Source: Atriophallophorus winterbourni (lineage: Eukaryota; Platyhelminthes; Trematoda; Plagiorchiida; Microphallidae). From it: a stretch of DNA of 64,000 nt. Shown in pieces: positions 49,563 to 61,569 of this stretch. Both the position numbers and the translations under genes were made by a program. Position 1 is the stretch's first letter, and the number at the start of each line of letters is the position of its first letter. Below the pieces are notes generated by a model. It made no database searches and had not been told where the DNA came from. It saw only the letters and a list, made by a program, of their open reading frames with translations. The stretch is taken from assembly GCA_013407085.1 (NCBI GenBank), contig JACCGJ010014034.1, positions 1 through 64,000 on the forward strand, in the 5' to 3' direction.

Positions 49563-50360
49563 CGGAGGCATAATAGATAATGGGGGCGTTAGCTTTCAGG
49601 CCATCCTTATCAATGACTACCCCACGATTATCTATTAGACAAGTTGCAGTTGTTCCGAACAGTCATCTAGGTTTGGAACCAAGAGATTAAAATTTGCAGT
49701 GGCTTCTTACGCTTAGTGATACGGCGTAAAATCATGTTCAGTGGCGGCTTTGCTGTAGGCATCATCTAGAAGTGAAGTGGTGAGGAAAGCATTTTAGGAT
49801 GCGTGACAGTCAAAGCCGCAAATAGCTGTCGCAAAATTTTTTTGAATGCATGTTTCAATCGAGGTGTAGGCACCTCATCCCAGTGTGTCTGTGATTAATC
49901 TTCAATTGGTTCAAACCTTCCTCACCATTTTTGAAATTTTTACCATGTCATGGTTGTATGGCAGTTAAGCACTCAGTACCTGTTACCGATGTAATGCTAG
50001 TATTCCCTTACAAGAATGCTTTCTTCGGGTAGCTTTCTGTACGTTAATATCGAGTGCCGTTGCATTAGACGGTATTTTAACGGGGAAAAATTAGTAAAGT
50101 AGGGCGCTCTTGACAGCTAAGAAGCTCCAGCCATTTGCTCAGCTTTGATGCCGTAGCACTTTAGCAACGAGTTCCAAACAGAAGTAGCATATTCAACGTG
50201 TGATATAGCGTATGCGACGTGGAGAGATGGGAAAAACGGGTTTCAAATATACTGAAAGCATGCTTCAAGAAGCTAACGTTGCCTTGCATAACATTAGCTG
50301 CATTGAGCAATCAATCAGAACTCCAAACTCTCGCTTGGTGGCTAACGAAGAGCAGTGCAC
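49563..50360 (-). mobile_element. CR1-C fragments
   Basis: Minus-strand readings LIDNRGVVIDKDGLKANAP (near 49620) and HVEYATSVWNSLLKCYGIKA (near 50170) are CR1 blocks; the former matches LIDNNGVAITDNGLKAES at 52040-52090. Stops and indels throughout. Confidence 0.55.
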
Positions 50361-50369
50361 GACCAGTGT

Positions 50370-50500
50370 ATGAAAGCGTAGGCCTGATCGAGGCAAAGTG
50401 CCGCACAGTCATAGACTGCATGTGGGCTAATATACTGTCAGGTTGCCCAGACCTAGACAGATATGAGAAGGAAATTAGAAATAAAAATAGTATTGTATGT
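50370..50500 (-). repeat. SINE-A 3' half
   Basis: TGAAAGCGTAGGCCTGATCG to AGACAGATATGAGAAGG; 5'-truncated. Confidence 0.8.
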
Positions 50501-50504
50501 ATGA

Positions 50505-50712
50505 AATCACAGGTCTAATCCAGGCAAAGTGCCTCACAGTCATAAACTGCACGTGGGCTAAGATACTGTCAGGTTGCCCAGGCCTAGACAGATATGAGCT
50601 GCATGCTGAAACACGCTGGAGAAATAGTATCAGAACTCACTGCCGGTGACCAAACAATTTAGCACGGTGTTAGCCGCACAGCACACACGTACTGCACAAT
50701 TGCACATCCGTA
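50505..50712 (-). repeat. SINE-A copy, internally rearranged
   Basis: Tail and core are normal; the middle block GCTGCATGCTGAAACACGC appears in inverted order before AACTCACTGCCGGTGACC. Lies directly beside the previous copy. Confidence 0.75.
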
Positions 50713-50947
50713 CATGACCTACGGTTGTCCAGTTGTGGTATCTATATGGGGCGACATTTCCCTTTTGAACGGAAGGTGATTCAAACCAGACCAGGTGTGA
50801 AGTGAATCTAAATCAGACGACACATCGTTAGCGTCTATCGGACGTGAAATCACGCACCATATGTTGATGTCATCACCGAACACAGGGATGCGATTTCAAA
50901 CATTTTCCTATGTCACTGCTGAATAAAAAAATATGCGCGGGTGATGT

Positions 50948-51050
50948 GATGTGAAAGCACAAGCCTGAATACAGACAAAGTGCCGCACAATCAGAGACTC
51001 CACGTGGGCTGATATACTGTCAGGTTGTCAAGGCCTAGACAGATATGACA
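50948..51050 (-). repeat. SINE-A 3' half
   Basis: GTGATGTGAAAGCACAAGCC to CCTAGACAGATATGAC. Confidence 0.8.
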
Positions 51051-51350
51051 ACAACCGATCATTGGGGTACACGTGTACGTAGAGTTTTCAAGCTAAGGAA
51101 TGCAGCTATCCAGTTTAAGAGTGGAGGCCAATTGCAAGATCTTGTGGATTTTAAAAAAAGTATCGTGTGTTGAGCCTATTCACGGGCTTTGAAAAATTAT
51201 AGGTAGATGAAGTCCATCTCGTAACAAATATTAACCGATTTCTTCTTCTTCTAAAGCGAACCAAAATGGATCATATCCCGCTTAAACCTCTTGACAACAT
51301 AAATTCGTGGATGACTTCTATCGACAAGCCTTACGTGTAGTGAACCACAA

Positions 51351-52650
51351 CTACATCGCTCAGGGGTTCAGGTTCCAGCTTCTCCAAAGGCGCTGATCCA
51401 GCACGCTTTTAAATAGCTGCTCTGAGGGTAGAGACAGGAGTTCGTTCGGCAGTCTGTTTAACTTTAAAACCCGCGTGGATAGCGTGATCTCATTGTTCAA
51501 ACTAAGCCTTTTTGATATTTGCAAGTTATGTTCATTTCCATGGGTCCTTAATTAGCCTATTAGTCTGAAAATCCGGAGGAATTCGTCGCCATGTTGGCCG
51601 AGGATGAGGTGGTGTGTCATTCGTAAGTCGAACCATTCCCTTCGAAGTTCCGACGGGTAAAGAGTAAGCAAGCTGCTTTTATCCTAGTGAGCAGGCTGGT
51701 GGCGTAAAGTAGACACAATCTTTATACCCCTCCATGTTGCATATAGGTTTAATAATACCATGTTTCCATTCCTGTGGCAAGACCCCTAATATTACAGATT
51801 TTTTAAACAATCTGACCTGCGGATTGCACAAGACCTCTGAGAGTGCTCGTAAAACCAACGGATAAATACTGTCAGGTCCTGGCGCGGATTGTGTGTCTAA
51901 CTGTTCAAACATGAGTCTAACCGTCTCTACATCTACATAAAGATCAGAAAGGACCTCACTGTTCTGAAAGACAGAAGGGGGTCACTGTCTTCGAGACAGC
52001 ACACGGAGGCATATTGCTTAACCATGGATTCAGCTTTCAAGCCATTATCAGTAATGGCTACCCCATTATTATCTATCAAATTATGGATATATGGCGATGG
52101 TTTTGTGCGGCGACGAATGTATGCGAATAAGGGTTTTGGTGTACAAGTAGACTCGTCAATCAATCGCTGCTCGTACAATATACGTTTTTTTACGTTTTAA
52201 TGCCGTGTAGAGGTTTCTAGCTTGCCGATAATTGTCGTAGTCAGTGGCGTTTTTCCGGCTTACGAATATCGACCACAGCCTCTGACGCTGTCGCCAAAGT
52301 TTCCGAAGCGCCTTGTCAAACCAAAGGTGATCTTTCGCTTTACGACTACGTGTGGACAACGGAACAGCCACCTCAATAACTGTCCAGATGTTATTCCGGA
52401 TCACCAGCCAACAATCTTCAACATCAGCTGATTGATCGAAAGACCAATCGAGAGATGATGCAACATCACGTATCCTATCCGCGTCTGCATTCCAAAAATT
52501 CATTCTGGGAATGGGATCGGGTGCCAAGCCAGTTTTACGTTTCAAAATAAAACTTAAGATGGCATGATAACTACAACCTAATGGAGCTTCAATCCGAAGC
52601 TGACTAATATAAGACTGCGTTGGAGTGAATACCAAGTCTAAAATGGACTC
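51351..52650 (-). mobile_element. CR1-C retrotransposon, internally deleted
   Basis: Minus-strand order: endonuclease end (YISQLRIEAPLGCSYHAILS, 52156-52635), linker (KAKDHLWFDKALRKLWRQRQ), LIDNNGVAITDNGLKAES, RT fingers (SAPGPDSIYPLVLRALSEVL, 51679-51912), then a jump to the C-terminus (NELLSLPSEQLFKSVLDQ, 51351-51660). The palm with the catalytic YADD is missing at about 51680-51720, and stops and frameshifts break the rest. Confidence 0.75.
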
Positions 52651-52671
52651 GCACCCAGTAGGTCCTACTGG

Positions 52672-52875
52672 TGTCGGCTAACATCGTGCTAAATTGATTG
52701 GCCAACAGTAGTGAGCTTCATGCGGAAACACGCTGGAGTCTAATTAACATTTCTATTCCCCTCATATCTGTCTACGCCTGGGCAACCTGACAGTACCTTA
52801 GCCCACGTGCAGTCTCTGACTGTACGGCACTTTGCCTGGATAAGACATGTTCTTTAATACCATCATACCATACCA
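52672..52875 (+). repeat. SINE-A copy, head-truncated
   Basis: GGCTAACATCGTGCTAAATT to the tail CATCATACCATACCATG, next to the CR1-C end. Confidence 0.8.
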
Positions 52876-53012
52876 TGTTGCACGGATGTGCAATCGTGCA
52901 GCATTTATGTGCTGTACGGCTAACATCGTGCTAAAGTGATTGGCCAACAGTAGTGAGCTGCACGCTGAAACACGCTGGAGTCTCACTATCAGTCCTATTT
53001 CTATTTTGCCAT
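52876..53012 (+). repeat. SINE-A 5' half
   Basis: TTGCACGGATGTGCAATCGT to GCTGGAGTCTCACTATC. Stops before the core, so it lacks the 3' end, which is unusual for a retrotransposed repeat. Confidence 0.75.
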
Positions 53013-53215
53013 GCTAATACAGGAGAGCAATTGGGGTTCTCCACCAAAGCCGTGAACGATGACGCAGGATTTTGTACCATCAGCCATGGTGAAACTCTTG
53101 CATTTATTACTATTAAATATCATAAGCGGCACTGGTATTTTTGACTTCGATGATGCCAAAGGATAATGGCATCATCACAAATCAATTGAATCGTACATCA
53201 TAGGTTATACGATGC

Positions 53216-54781
53216 TTGAGCCTGTTCGATGTGTGCTCTTTTGCGTTAAAGTTTTCTGATAGGACGCCTTCGAATCGGAAACGCGTTGAGGTCGAGAGAT
53301 TCTCTCAGCCTGCAGTCCAAAAAATTTATAGGACCAAATTAAGTAACTCACTTCCAGTTGCTCTGTGTGCAACTGTCGATGAACGATGGAACAAGATAAC
53401 AGGGATTATGTGGGTCGCCGCAATATCAGCCTGTGGGACTACAAAATCAACAAAAGGTTCCACTGGATTTCACAGCGCTCTATAGAAATTCTTCACCAGC
53501 GACGCCAAATATCTTATGGTCCCGGGCACAATACAGTGCGTAGGCCCGTAAGGAAATCGCAAATACTGATGATTACGTATGAAAACTCTTCCAACTTATT
53601 CGATCGACGGGTGCTACGGACAAAAGAATGTGCGAGACTATCGCTGAATTCGACGGTACGCTCATCACCAATAAGAGTTGCCGCCTCTCACGATGGGCCG
53701 AACATTTTGAAAAACAATTCAGCCAGCCAACAGCGAAGGATTCATTGCTTCGTTAGAAGCAGTATGATCCTTGGCTTGTTCGCGTAGATCCCCCTAGTGA
53801 TTTAGAAATTGAAGCATCTATCGAATCATGAAACAATTCAAGGCTGCTGGCCCCAATGACATACAGCCTGTTTTGTTTAAGGATGGTGGTCAATCCCTAA
53901 TGAATACATTAGGCGATCTCCTCCGTGAAGTGACGTTGTCAGAATCCGTCCCACGGAGTTGGGATCAATCGTGGGATAAGTTTCACTCACACCATTACGA
54001 GGGCTTGACACCCTGTCGTCTATCAAGAAGAAGAAGAGATTAATAGCGTCCATCTGCCTTCGAAGATTAACATTGCATAGAGAATCACAGATCCGAGAGC
54101 AGCAAGCTGGCTTCCGACCTGGCAGAGGCTGTGTCGACCACATTTCTACTCTTCGACAGATCTTAGAACTGCGACACACTTATCGACAGCCGACAAAAAC
54201 CATTTTTAAGACTTCAAAGGAACTTTGATTCACCCGTTAGAAATGGTCGAAAAGTCGATCGACTGAACCGAAATCGTGGTGGCCACACCGTCACATGGCA
54301 TAGGCAGCTAAAAACCCTTACTAGTAACTTTTCCAAAGTCGGCGCAGCATGTCTGCTAGGCTGGGGTCCCCGCGATCAGATATCGCAATGGTTAGTTACG
54401 CTTCAGGATATGTCCCGAAACCATGTTCAAAGGAGGTGTTGCACTAAGCATATTCTTGGAGTGTTTGCTTAACCTTGTATGCTGTCAAGCAGTGATGAGG
54501 AACACTTGTTATGATGCATGGCTGTGAAAGCAGCAAGGCAGCTGTTGCGCTGATGTAGCTCTAATCGTTCGCGAACCTTGATTGAATGCATGTTAAATTC
54601 GAGGTGTAGGCAATTATCCCAGTTTGTGCTTACTCTTCTAAAGAATCCGTAGCAATTTAAGTCCCACCATTTCCCATCTTTTCGGATTTTAATTTGTCAT
54701 GGTTGTGTGACAGTTAAGCATTCATTACACGCTGCCGATGTACTACTGTTTCTGATTATGATGATGATGATGATGATGGGG
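53216..54781 (+). mobile_element. RTE-1 copy, RT core deleted
   Basis: Begins in the endonuclease-RT linker (KRVEVERFSQPAVQKIYRTK), then KQFKAAGPNDIQPVLFKDGG (53840), QQAGFRPGRGCVDHISTLRQ (54100), and jumps to GGHTVTWHRQLKTL (54280), removing the palm with YADD. The 3' UTR parallels 23540-23655 and 18022-18440 and ends in (ATG)n at 54757-54779. Many stops. Confidence 0.8.
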
Positions 54782-55889
54782 ATATGTTAAAGATTTGGGT
54801 TTCTATTTGGCGCACGGCCTGAAGAAATGGTTCAACACTTATCTACTCGGATGATACGATTCATCAAGCACATGATTGTAGATGTCGAACATTTGAATAA
54901 CATATCTTGACATACTGTCGAATGCGCATTGATTAATCACGGTGTTTCAGAGAAGTTATTTTGGACATATTATTATTATTATTATTATATTTGCACAATC
55001 TGATACAGATATAGTGCCGTTCAACATAAACAATGAGATGTACAAAGCGAGAAGGGGGGTTTGTCATCGGCATCGTTGAACGTAGGCATGATACTACCCG
55101 GTTGCCTACACCGAAGTAGGACATATGCCCAGTTAGCACTTCCTTTTCGAAATCAAAGAAGCGCATACCCTAGGACATCCATATATCATACCTCGTGTGT
55201 TTTGAGAGGCGCGTCATCAAACAGTAGAACTAACTTCGTGCAATTTGCACAGCAATTCGTTGATTTTGATTCACCCGTATTACAACCGTTTAGCTTTTAA
55301 TACTATTTCGTTCTTACCGTATTACAGGGTACGTTGTGAAGCCTTTTTATTCAAACCTCTGTAAAACGCACGCAACTTGACTTTAATAGTATCATTAAAT
55401 ATTATGCTTCATAAACATTTTGACTAGAAAGACGAAATTACCTACCGTCTTCACCGTATCTTGACTGACCCCTCCCATCCATGCAACTCCCAATTCGTTC
55501 CCTGCCCGAGCACCAACCTCCAAGGACATGAGCTCAAACTGTTACATCAACAGAGCAGGCTTCAATTTTGACACAACGTTTTCTCTGTGAGAGTTTGCAG
55601 TTAGTAAACACTCTTTCAGACACTTTTTGAAACCGTTTCTTTCGGTTCCTTCAAAGGTCTCCTCGATTTCCACCTCCATAAAATCTTCAACTCCCAAGAT
55701 ACCTGTACCACGTGAACACTATTTTCAACTTTTTTCACAACCCGTAACGGATTTTCTTTTACAACTCACTAGCTCGTGGCAACGGAAAGTTCTTTTTCTG
55801 TGCCATTTGAATTTTCGTCATATTCCCGCTAACTCTTTGCGATTCTTAATGCTTTTCCAGATCCCTGTATCGGAATTCCTGACGTTTGC
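54782..55889. other. No gene recognised
   Basis: Short ORFs only; an (ATT)n run at 54969-54987. Confidence 0.4.
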
Positions 55890-56130
55890 GTTTTAGATTG
55901 AACCTGTTCTGGAGGATGTGGTGGGTAGTTGTGTCCCGGGTTGACGCCCTACCTGTCCAAATGCGACAAAAATCCATTGATGATGCAGGCTAAACGCAAA
56001 TGTGGCACACTATAAGTCCTTGAAACCTCAAACATTTTTTTCTTTGCTTTTTCGGCCGATCGCTCAATCTACCCTACGGTTTGTACAAGCTCTTAGCTTC
56101 TAAAACCGTAATAAACTATTGAACTATTAA
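55890..56130 (+). repeat. CR1-like 3' UTR with (TATTGAACT)n end
   Basis: CTGGAGGATGTGGTGGGTAG then GGGTTGACGCCCTACCT and a final AATAAACTATTGAACTATTA parallel 12968-13216. Confidence 0.5.
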
Positions 56131-56533
56131 ATACTTATCCTCTATTGCTATCCCGAAAAACACTCGTGCTAATGTATCACAGACGATAATAAATAATGCC
56201 AAAACTTAAATGAATCATGTGGAATTTTGTAATCTGCTCGGAATATATTTGTACAATGACAATTTTGTGATACCAAAGTTTAGTTTTCAAGGTCATCAGT
56301 TGACTTTTCTGCCTTTCTTCAGTCTAAAGGGTAAAAATCAACCAACTTTTAGTGACATCTCATTCTCTCTATTGACGTAATACAGCTATTGACAAGATCA
56401 GTATCTAGATTTAGTGTTTTCATACAAAGGTGGATCAACTTCCTAAAACATCCGGCAAGCATTTGCCAAGTGCATGTCTGAAATGCTATTACATGATTCT
56501 GTCTTGGACTGTTCCCAGAAGGGCATTCCAAAT

Positions 56534-58590
56534 GTTCAGTTCAGTTCAGTTCAGTTATCACGGGACGATATGTGGCAGAGTTGCCAATCGAGCGTCCAGA
56601 ATACCTCCGGTGGTAAGCCAAAAGAGCATCCACCACTTCGAATAGTAGGTTCAATATTCTTCTGGTATGACTTTGGCTGGAATGCAACAGAAAAACTCCC
56701 TCACCCAATAGGTGAGGAGAGACATTAGCGCGTTCCAACGACAAATTGAAGAACTATAGAATTAGGGATAAAAATTGGGAAACACAGAGCGCCAAATCGA
56801 GTCTAGTCTATCTTTGAAGCACGTTACTGAAGTAGAACAAACTACCTCTTCGGGCAGACAGTTCCAATGATTCACTACCCTTTCGCTAAAGAAGTGCTTG
56901 CGTGCATTAGACCTGACATGTTGCTTTGCCAGCTTCAGTAAATGGCCTCGAGTACCTACCACTGGCGCGAGAGCATACATATCAGCCGGATCGATAGAAC
57001 TAAAGCCTCTAACGATTTTTAAGGTCTCGATCAGATCCCCACGCAGTCGCCTTCTTTTTAGCGAGAAGAGATCTAGACTCAACAGTCGTTGTTCATACGA
57101 CTTCCCAGATTTCCCTTTAATCATATGAGTAGCTAGGCGCTGAACACCTTCAAGCGTGGTAATGTCCTCTTCCAAGTAAGGAGACCAAGCTTCAACGCAA
57201 TACTCGAGATGAGGTCTCACTATCGCTTTATACAATGGGATAAAAACCTCCGGAGACCTGCAGGATAAAACTGATCGGAGGCAAAATATCTGGTTCCTAG
57301 CGCGTTGTGCAGCAGCTGCACATTGATCAGCCCATTTAAAGTCCGCTGAAACCGCAATACCTAAGTCCCGGACTTTGGATACCCCAGTTATCTCCAGTAT
57401 GTTATCAGATCCAGCAACCTGCAGCTTCGTTGCAGCTTTGGACAGAAGATAGCTTTTGGAGAAGTTGACTGGTAGATCCCACGTGGCAGACCACTTGATG
57501 ACCTTTTCTATATCCTCAAAAAGATCCTGTTCGTTCAGCGATCCGATAAACTTGACATCGTCTGCAAAAATATAGCATGGACACTTAAGCGAGGATGCCA
57601 AATCATCGATGAAGATAAGAAAAAGTAGTGGGCCTAGCACTGAACCCTGCGGGACTCCACTAACAACTCCTGCTTTCGCGGAATACATATTGCCTATGCG
57701 AACGCGAAATACCGATTGCTTGATAAGTTTGTCATCCAGTTCTTTAGAGGGCCATCGATACATATTTGTCCAATCTTCATTGCAAGCAACCTGTGGTTTC
57801 CGAGTCAAAGGCTTTACAGAAGACCAAGTAGAGAACTTCGACCTGGTGGCCTTTATCTAGCCTCCTAGTGACCTCATTAAGAAAACATAATAGGTTCGTT
57901 AGACAAGACTTCCCTTTTAGAAAACCATGCTGAGCAGAGTTTAGCAACGAGCCAGAGACAAGGTGGCGACAGATCCTGTCCCTAATAAGTCTCTCTAGGG
58001 TTTTGCAAAGGATACTAGTCAGACTTACAGGTCTGTAGTTGCAAACTGAAGATCGACTGCCACCTTTATGTATAGGAATCACATCAGCCTGCTTCCAAGC
58101 ACTCGGAATATACCCATCCCTCAAGGATGCGTTAAGAAGGCGACCCACCGGTTGTGCTAATACAGGCGCCAGGTTCTTAATAACTTGAGGGTGAATACCA
58201 TCCGGGCCCGCAGATTTATGTGGATTTGTTGCTTCAAGCGCAAGCCTAACCTCATTATCAGTGAAAATTATTTCATCGAGGGTAGGAACGCTATCTGACC
58301 TTATGTCCACTGGCATATTCGGGAGATCAGTTTGGCGATCAGGCCTCTGAACAGCTCGAAAATGTTCGAGAAAAGCCGGAGCCTTTTCAGAATCTGAATC
58401 TAATTGAGATCCATTGTCCATTTGAAGGTTTCCTATGCAATCGCGAGTTTTGCCTTTGGATTGTGCATAGCTATAGAAACGCTTTGGGCACTGTCTTATA
58501 TTACAAGCCAATCGTGTCTCAAATTCACGTTTTGCCTTACGTTGGCTTCCCACAGCCTTATTTCTAAGTAGTTTATACCTTGTCCAAATA
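56534..58590 (-). mobile_element. CR1-A retrotransposon, 5'-truncated
   Basis: Minus-strand sister of 13325-16020. Frame 1 (57777-58553): GSQRKAKREFETRLACNIRQ, GPDGIHPQVIKNLAPVLAQP, QHGFLKGKSCLTNLLCFLNE, then YLVFCKAFDS, where the first catalytic Asp is Val. A frameshift near 57790 leads to frame 2 (56762-57808): GVVSGVPQGSVLGPLLFLIF, IFADDVKFIGSL (FADD intact), PHLEYCVEAWSPYLEED, NHWNCLPEEV. The 3' UTR has the conserved hairpin (56694-56720) and ends in (AGTTC)n at 56534-56557. The endonuclease is absent. Less decayed than the other copy: only one frameshift. Confidence 0.87.
56694..56720 (-). other. Hairpin in CR1-A 3' UTR (second copy)
   Basis: CCTCACC-CAATA-GGTGAGG, the counterpart of 15855-15878. 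Confidence 0.6.
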
Positions 58591-60145
58591 GTTTATACCT
58601 TGTATATTACCCTGGTGGATAAAATGCACTTCGCAGCAAACCGATGAGTTTTTCGCTTTGGAAGCTTCATACGATGATGTGTTGTTCTACCTTTTGCTGT
58701 GACAGTGGAAAACTTTGACAACTCATACTGTCCCTGCAAGTAATGTATTGCAATTATCTTATCTGAACGGTGATACTCAATCGAAAACAAGTTATGTTGT
58801 GTTTGAACGTTTTCATGTGTGAACGATTTCATTCTGAGAACGATATTTGTGGCACGGCATCGCACTTGATCCAGCTCATTGCAAACATCTGTTTAGTTTG
58901 CTCATATGCAGTTGGAATCCCGGACACAAATATGGGTTTGATTTGCGCGTCTCATAGTAACACTAATGCATCAGCTATTATTTAGAAACAATCTACGAAT
59001 TGCTTAATGCAAACGTTTCGCATGTCCGACTTTTTTCGCAGTGTCAAGTTTTTTTCTAATGATCCGAGCACTATAACTGCAAAGTACTTATCATCAGTCA
59101 CTAGTCGAATGACATTGCTTTCGATGTAATATGATTGGCACCAAATCTCAGGTGAGAGATGCATATTTTGGTCGTTTAATGGGAGAAATCAGTCAGCAAT
59201 TTACTCCATAATTTTGTTAATTTCTACCTGCAGGCTCTCATATTGCTCAACATATATACCGAAGCCCACAATTGAACAACATTTGCAAGCAACAAAATCT
59301 TTATTTCATTTATTTTGACAAACACACTGAACTGAAATGGAATAAGAACGGAACTTTTGGAAACTGGCGCACACAATTCTTGTCGAAAAAATGTGTTGTT
59401 GAAACAAATTTGTTTCGTCCATCTTAACAGGAAATACGCGATACGTTCAACAGAATACCATCGATAATTATTGCCTTCAGATATGCGATTAGGCAAAATG
59501 ATTAATAACGTCGAAAGCCCTGCTAAAGTGAAACAATAAATCAACTGAACCAAAATCTTGGATTAGCTTGCAACAGTTTTTTGTGATATTATAAGATTCA
59601 TTCGAGCGTTATATTTTCATAGTGTTTGCGACAAAAAATGTTGTTGTAAATTGTCGATCGTCAAGTTGTATATGAAAATCCTATCCCTGGACTACACATT
59701 TCCCAACATTTGACAACTGAGCGGAATACATAGAATGTTGGACGGAGCATCTCTTTTAGATGCTATTTTTCAACGCCATGCTATTGAGTACTATTCGGAA
59801 ATGAGATTTACTATGTTATGCTGCACCACGTTTGAATAAATAGCCAATTGCTTTAAGGAATGAAGTTGGCCCGTTGAAACTAACGAAAGATTATGCTCCC
59901 TTGTGTACACTTATTTAAATTGTGGTGAGCAGCTTATGCTTAAATATCCAAGGCATGTTAGGCATGATCAATACCTTCTTCAATGTTTGTACAAGGAGGG
60001 CTCACAGAAAATGTTTCAGACTGCGCTCAGCATTGTGATGCCGGAAATCTTATATCTGCATTCCCCTGTACAAAGTAGTCATAGGACGTCAGTTATAATA
60101 ACGTGCTTAATCCTGGGCACAGCGCTTGAAAACAAATAACGCTTG
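58591..60145. other. No gene recognised
   Basis: AT-rich. Short ORFs on both strands lack motifs. Confidence 0.4.
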
Positions 60146-60505
60146 ACTCGATAGATTCCAGCGCCTTGTGACTAGGATAGTTAAATGATAGACAGGCAAA
60201 ACCTATGAGACAAGTCTCAAGGACCTCGATCTGTTCTCATTAAAGAAATGACCTATACAACGCGACCTAAAAGAAGCCATTTGGATTCTAAAGGGTCTCA
60301 CCGAAATATTGGAGATTGCCCCTTAAACAGATACGAGAGGTAATTAAATAAAACATTTTCAGGGTAGACTCAAGCTGCTGGTACATGCGGTCAAAAACTG
60401 TAATAAGCTCGCTTTTTGTAAAACAAAAGTCCTAGACTTGTTAAGCTTTAAAAAGGAATTAGACGCTACATTCTTCGCCGGATTTCCAAATATTGTCTAA
60501 TAAAA
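60146..60505 (+). mobile_element. CR1-like C-terminal fragment
   Basis: Plus readings FQRLVTRIVK, ETSLKDLDLFSLKK and IQRDLKEAIWILKGL match the CR1 block that follows the RT palm (VQRLATRMI, LSLELFSLKRRRLRGDLIET). Stops throughout; a third CR1 lineage. Confidence 0.5.
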
Positions 60506-61569
60506 CACAACATAACATTTATTTATAATGATCGCGCATTTTACTGCATTTTACACTGAAACGATGACATTCTTATCCTTCTGGACCGTCCTGTTGAATT
60601 GAAACCGGCTTTACTTTCAAGATATCCGGAAACAAAAACGCGAACCGTACGAGCTGTATACTCTTTAACAAAGTGCCGGATGCTCAAAAACATAACGTCG
60701 AACGAAATTAGCTCTTAACCACCGTCAGCCCTGCGAACTTAGAACTGCAACATGTATAATCTTTTCTAAATTTTCAAGGTCAAATTAAGTCGGAATGTTA
60801 CTTTTCTTGAAATAATAGAGGTAAAATGAAATATATCCTTTTTTATAATAAATTAAATTGTTTCGTTTTAGTTAGAAATATATTAGTAGGACCAGCAAAA
60901 CAATAAATTTTGTGAAGTATACTGAGTTCAAACTTATGATGATCACTGAAATATCGGGAAATCATTTCTAGGCTGAATATTCACGTTTATGTCTTGGTTG
61001 TTCAAAATATAAGTTTATATTGAATGAGACACGTTTATTTAGCGGATCCACGTAGGAGATCTAGCGAGGCAGGATGTGATTGTCTATTGCCCAGATTGTA
61101 TCATTTGAATGTTCAAGAAATAATCTTGCAGATAAATTTCAAGTGGCAAAGTAAATTTTCATTAAAAAAATAGTATAATTTATTTTAGTTTCAGTACCTG
61201 GTTATGTCATGCGTATACAGTACCTCCTACTGTATGTTTGGGTTGAAAAGTTTTGATAATTTTTCTATGATGAAGAATGACGTTAAATGCGCTTTAAATT
61301 CATGTATAGAAACACTAAGTCTCATTTTTCTACGTAGAAGATATCACAGTTTGTCGTACTTATTCGAGGAGACCTTTTTTCAATATCCGTGCGGAATCCT
61401 AGCAATTCAATTATGTTATTTTCTTGTTTTAAAGTCAGATTTTTATTAATATGTAGTATATCTTCTTTTATAAAATTTTTTTTAAATTTTATCGAATGAA
61501 AATTTGAATATATATTTATGTGATTAGGCGAAATATTCTAGAGAATATTATGAAATTCTGTTCAATCAT
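60506..61569. other. No gene recognised
   Basis: Very AT-rich; only short, motif-free ORFs. Confidence 0.4.

Noticed and set aside
59224..59553. 109-codon minus-strand ORF
   Set aside because: Hydrophobic but without motif, splice context or repeat homology; likely chance in AT-rich sequence.
61204..61449. 81-codon plus-strand ORF
   Set aside because: Composition follows the local AT bias; no motif or signals.
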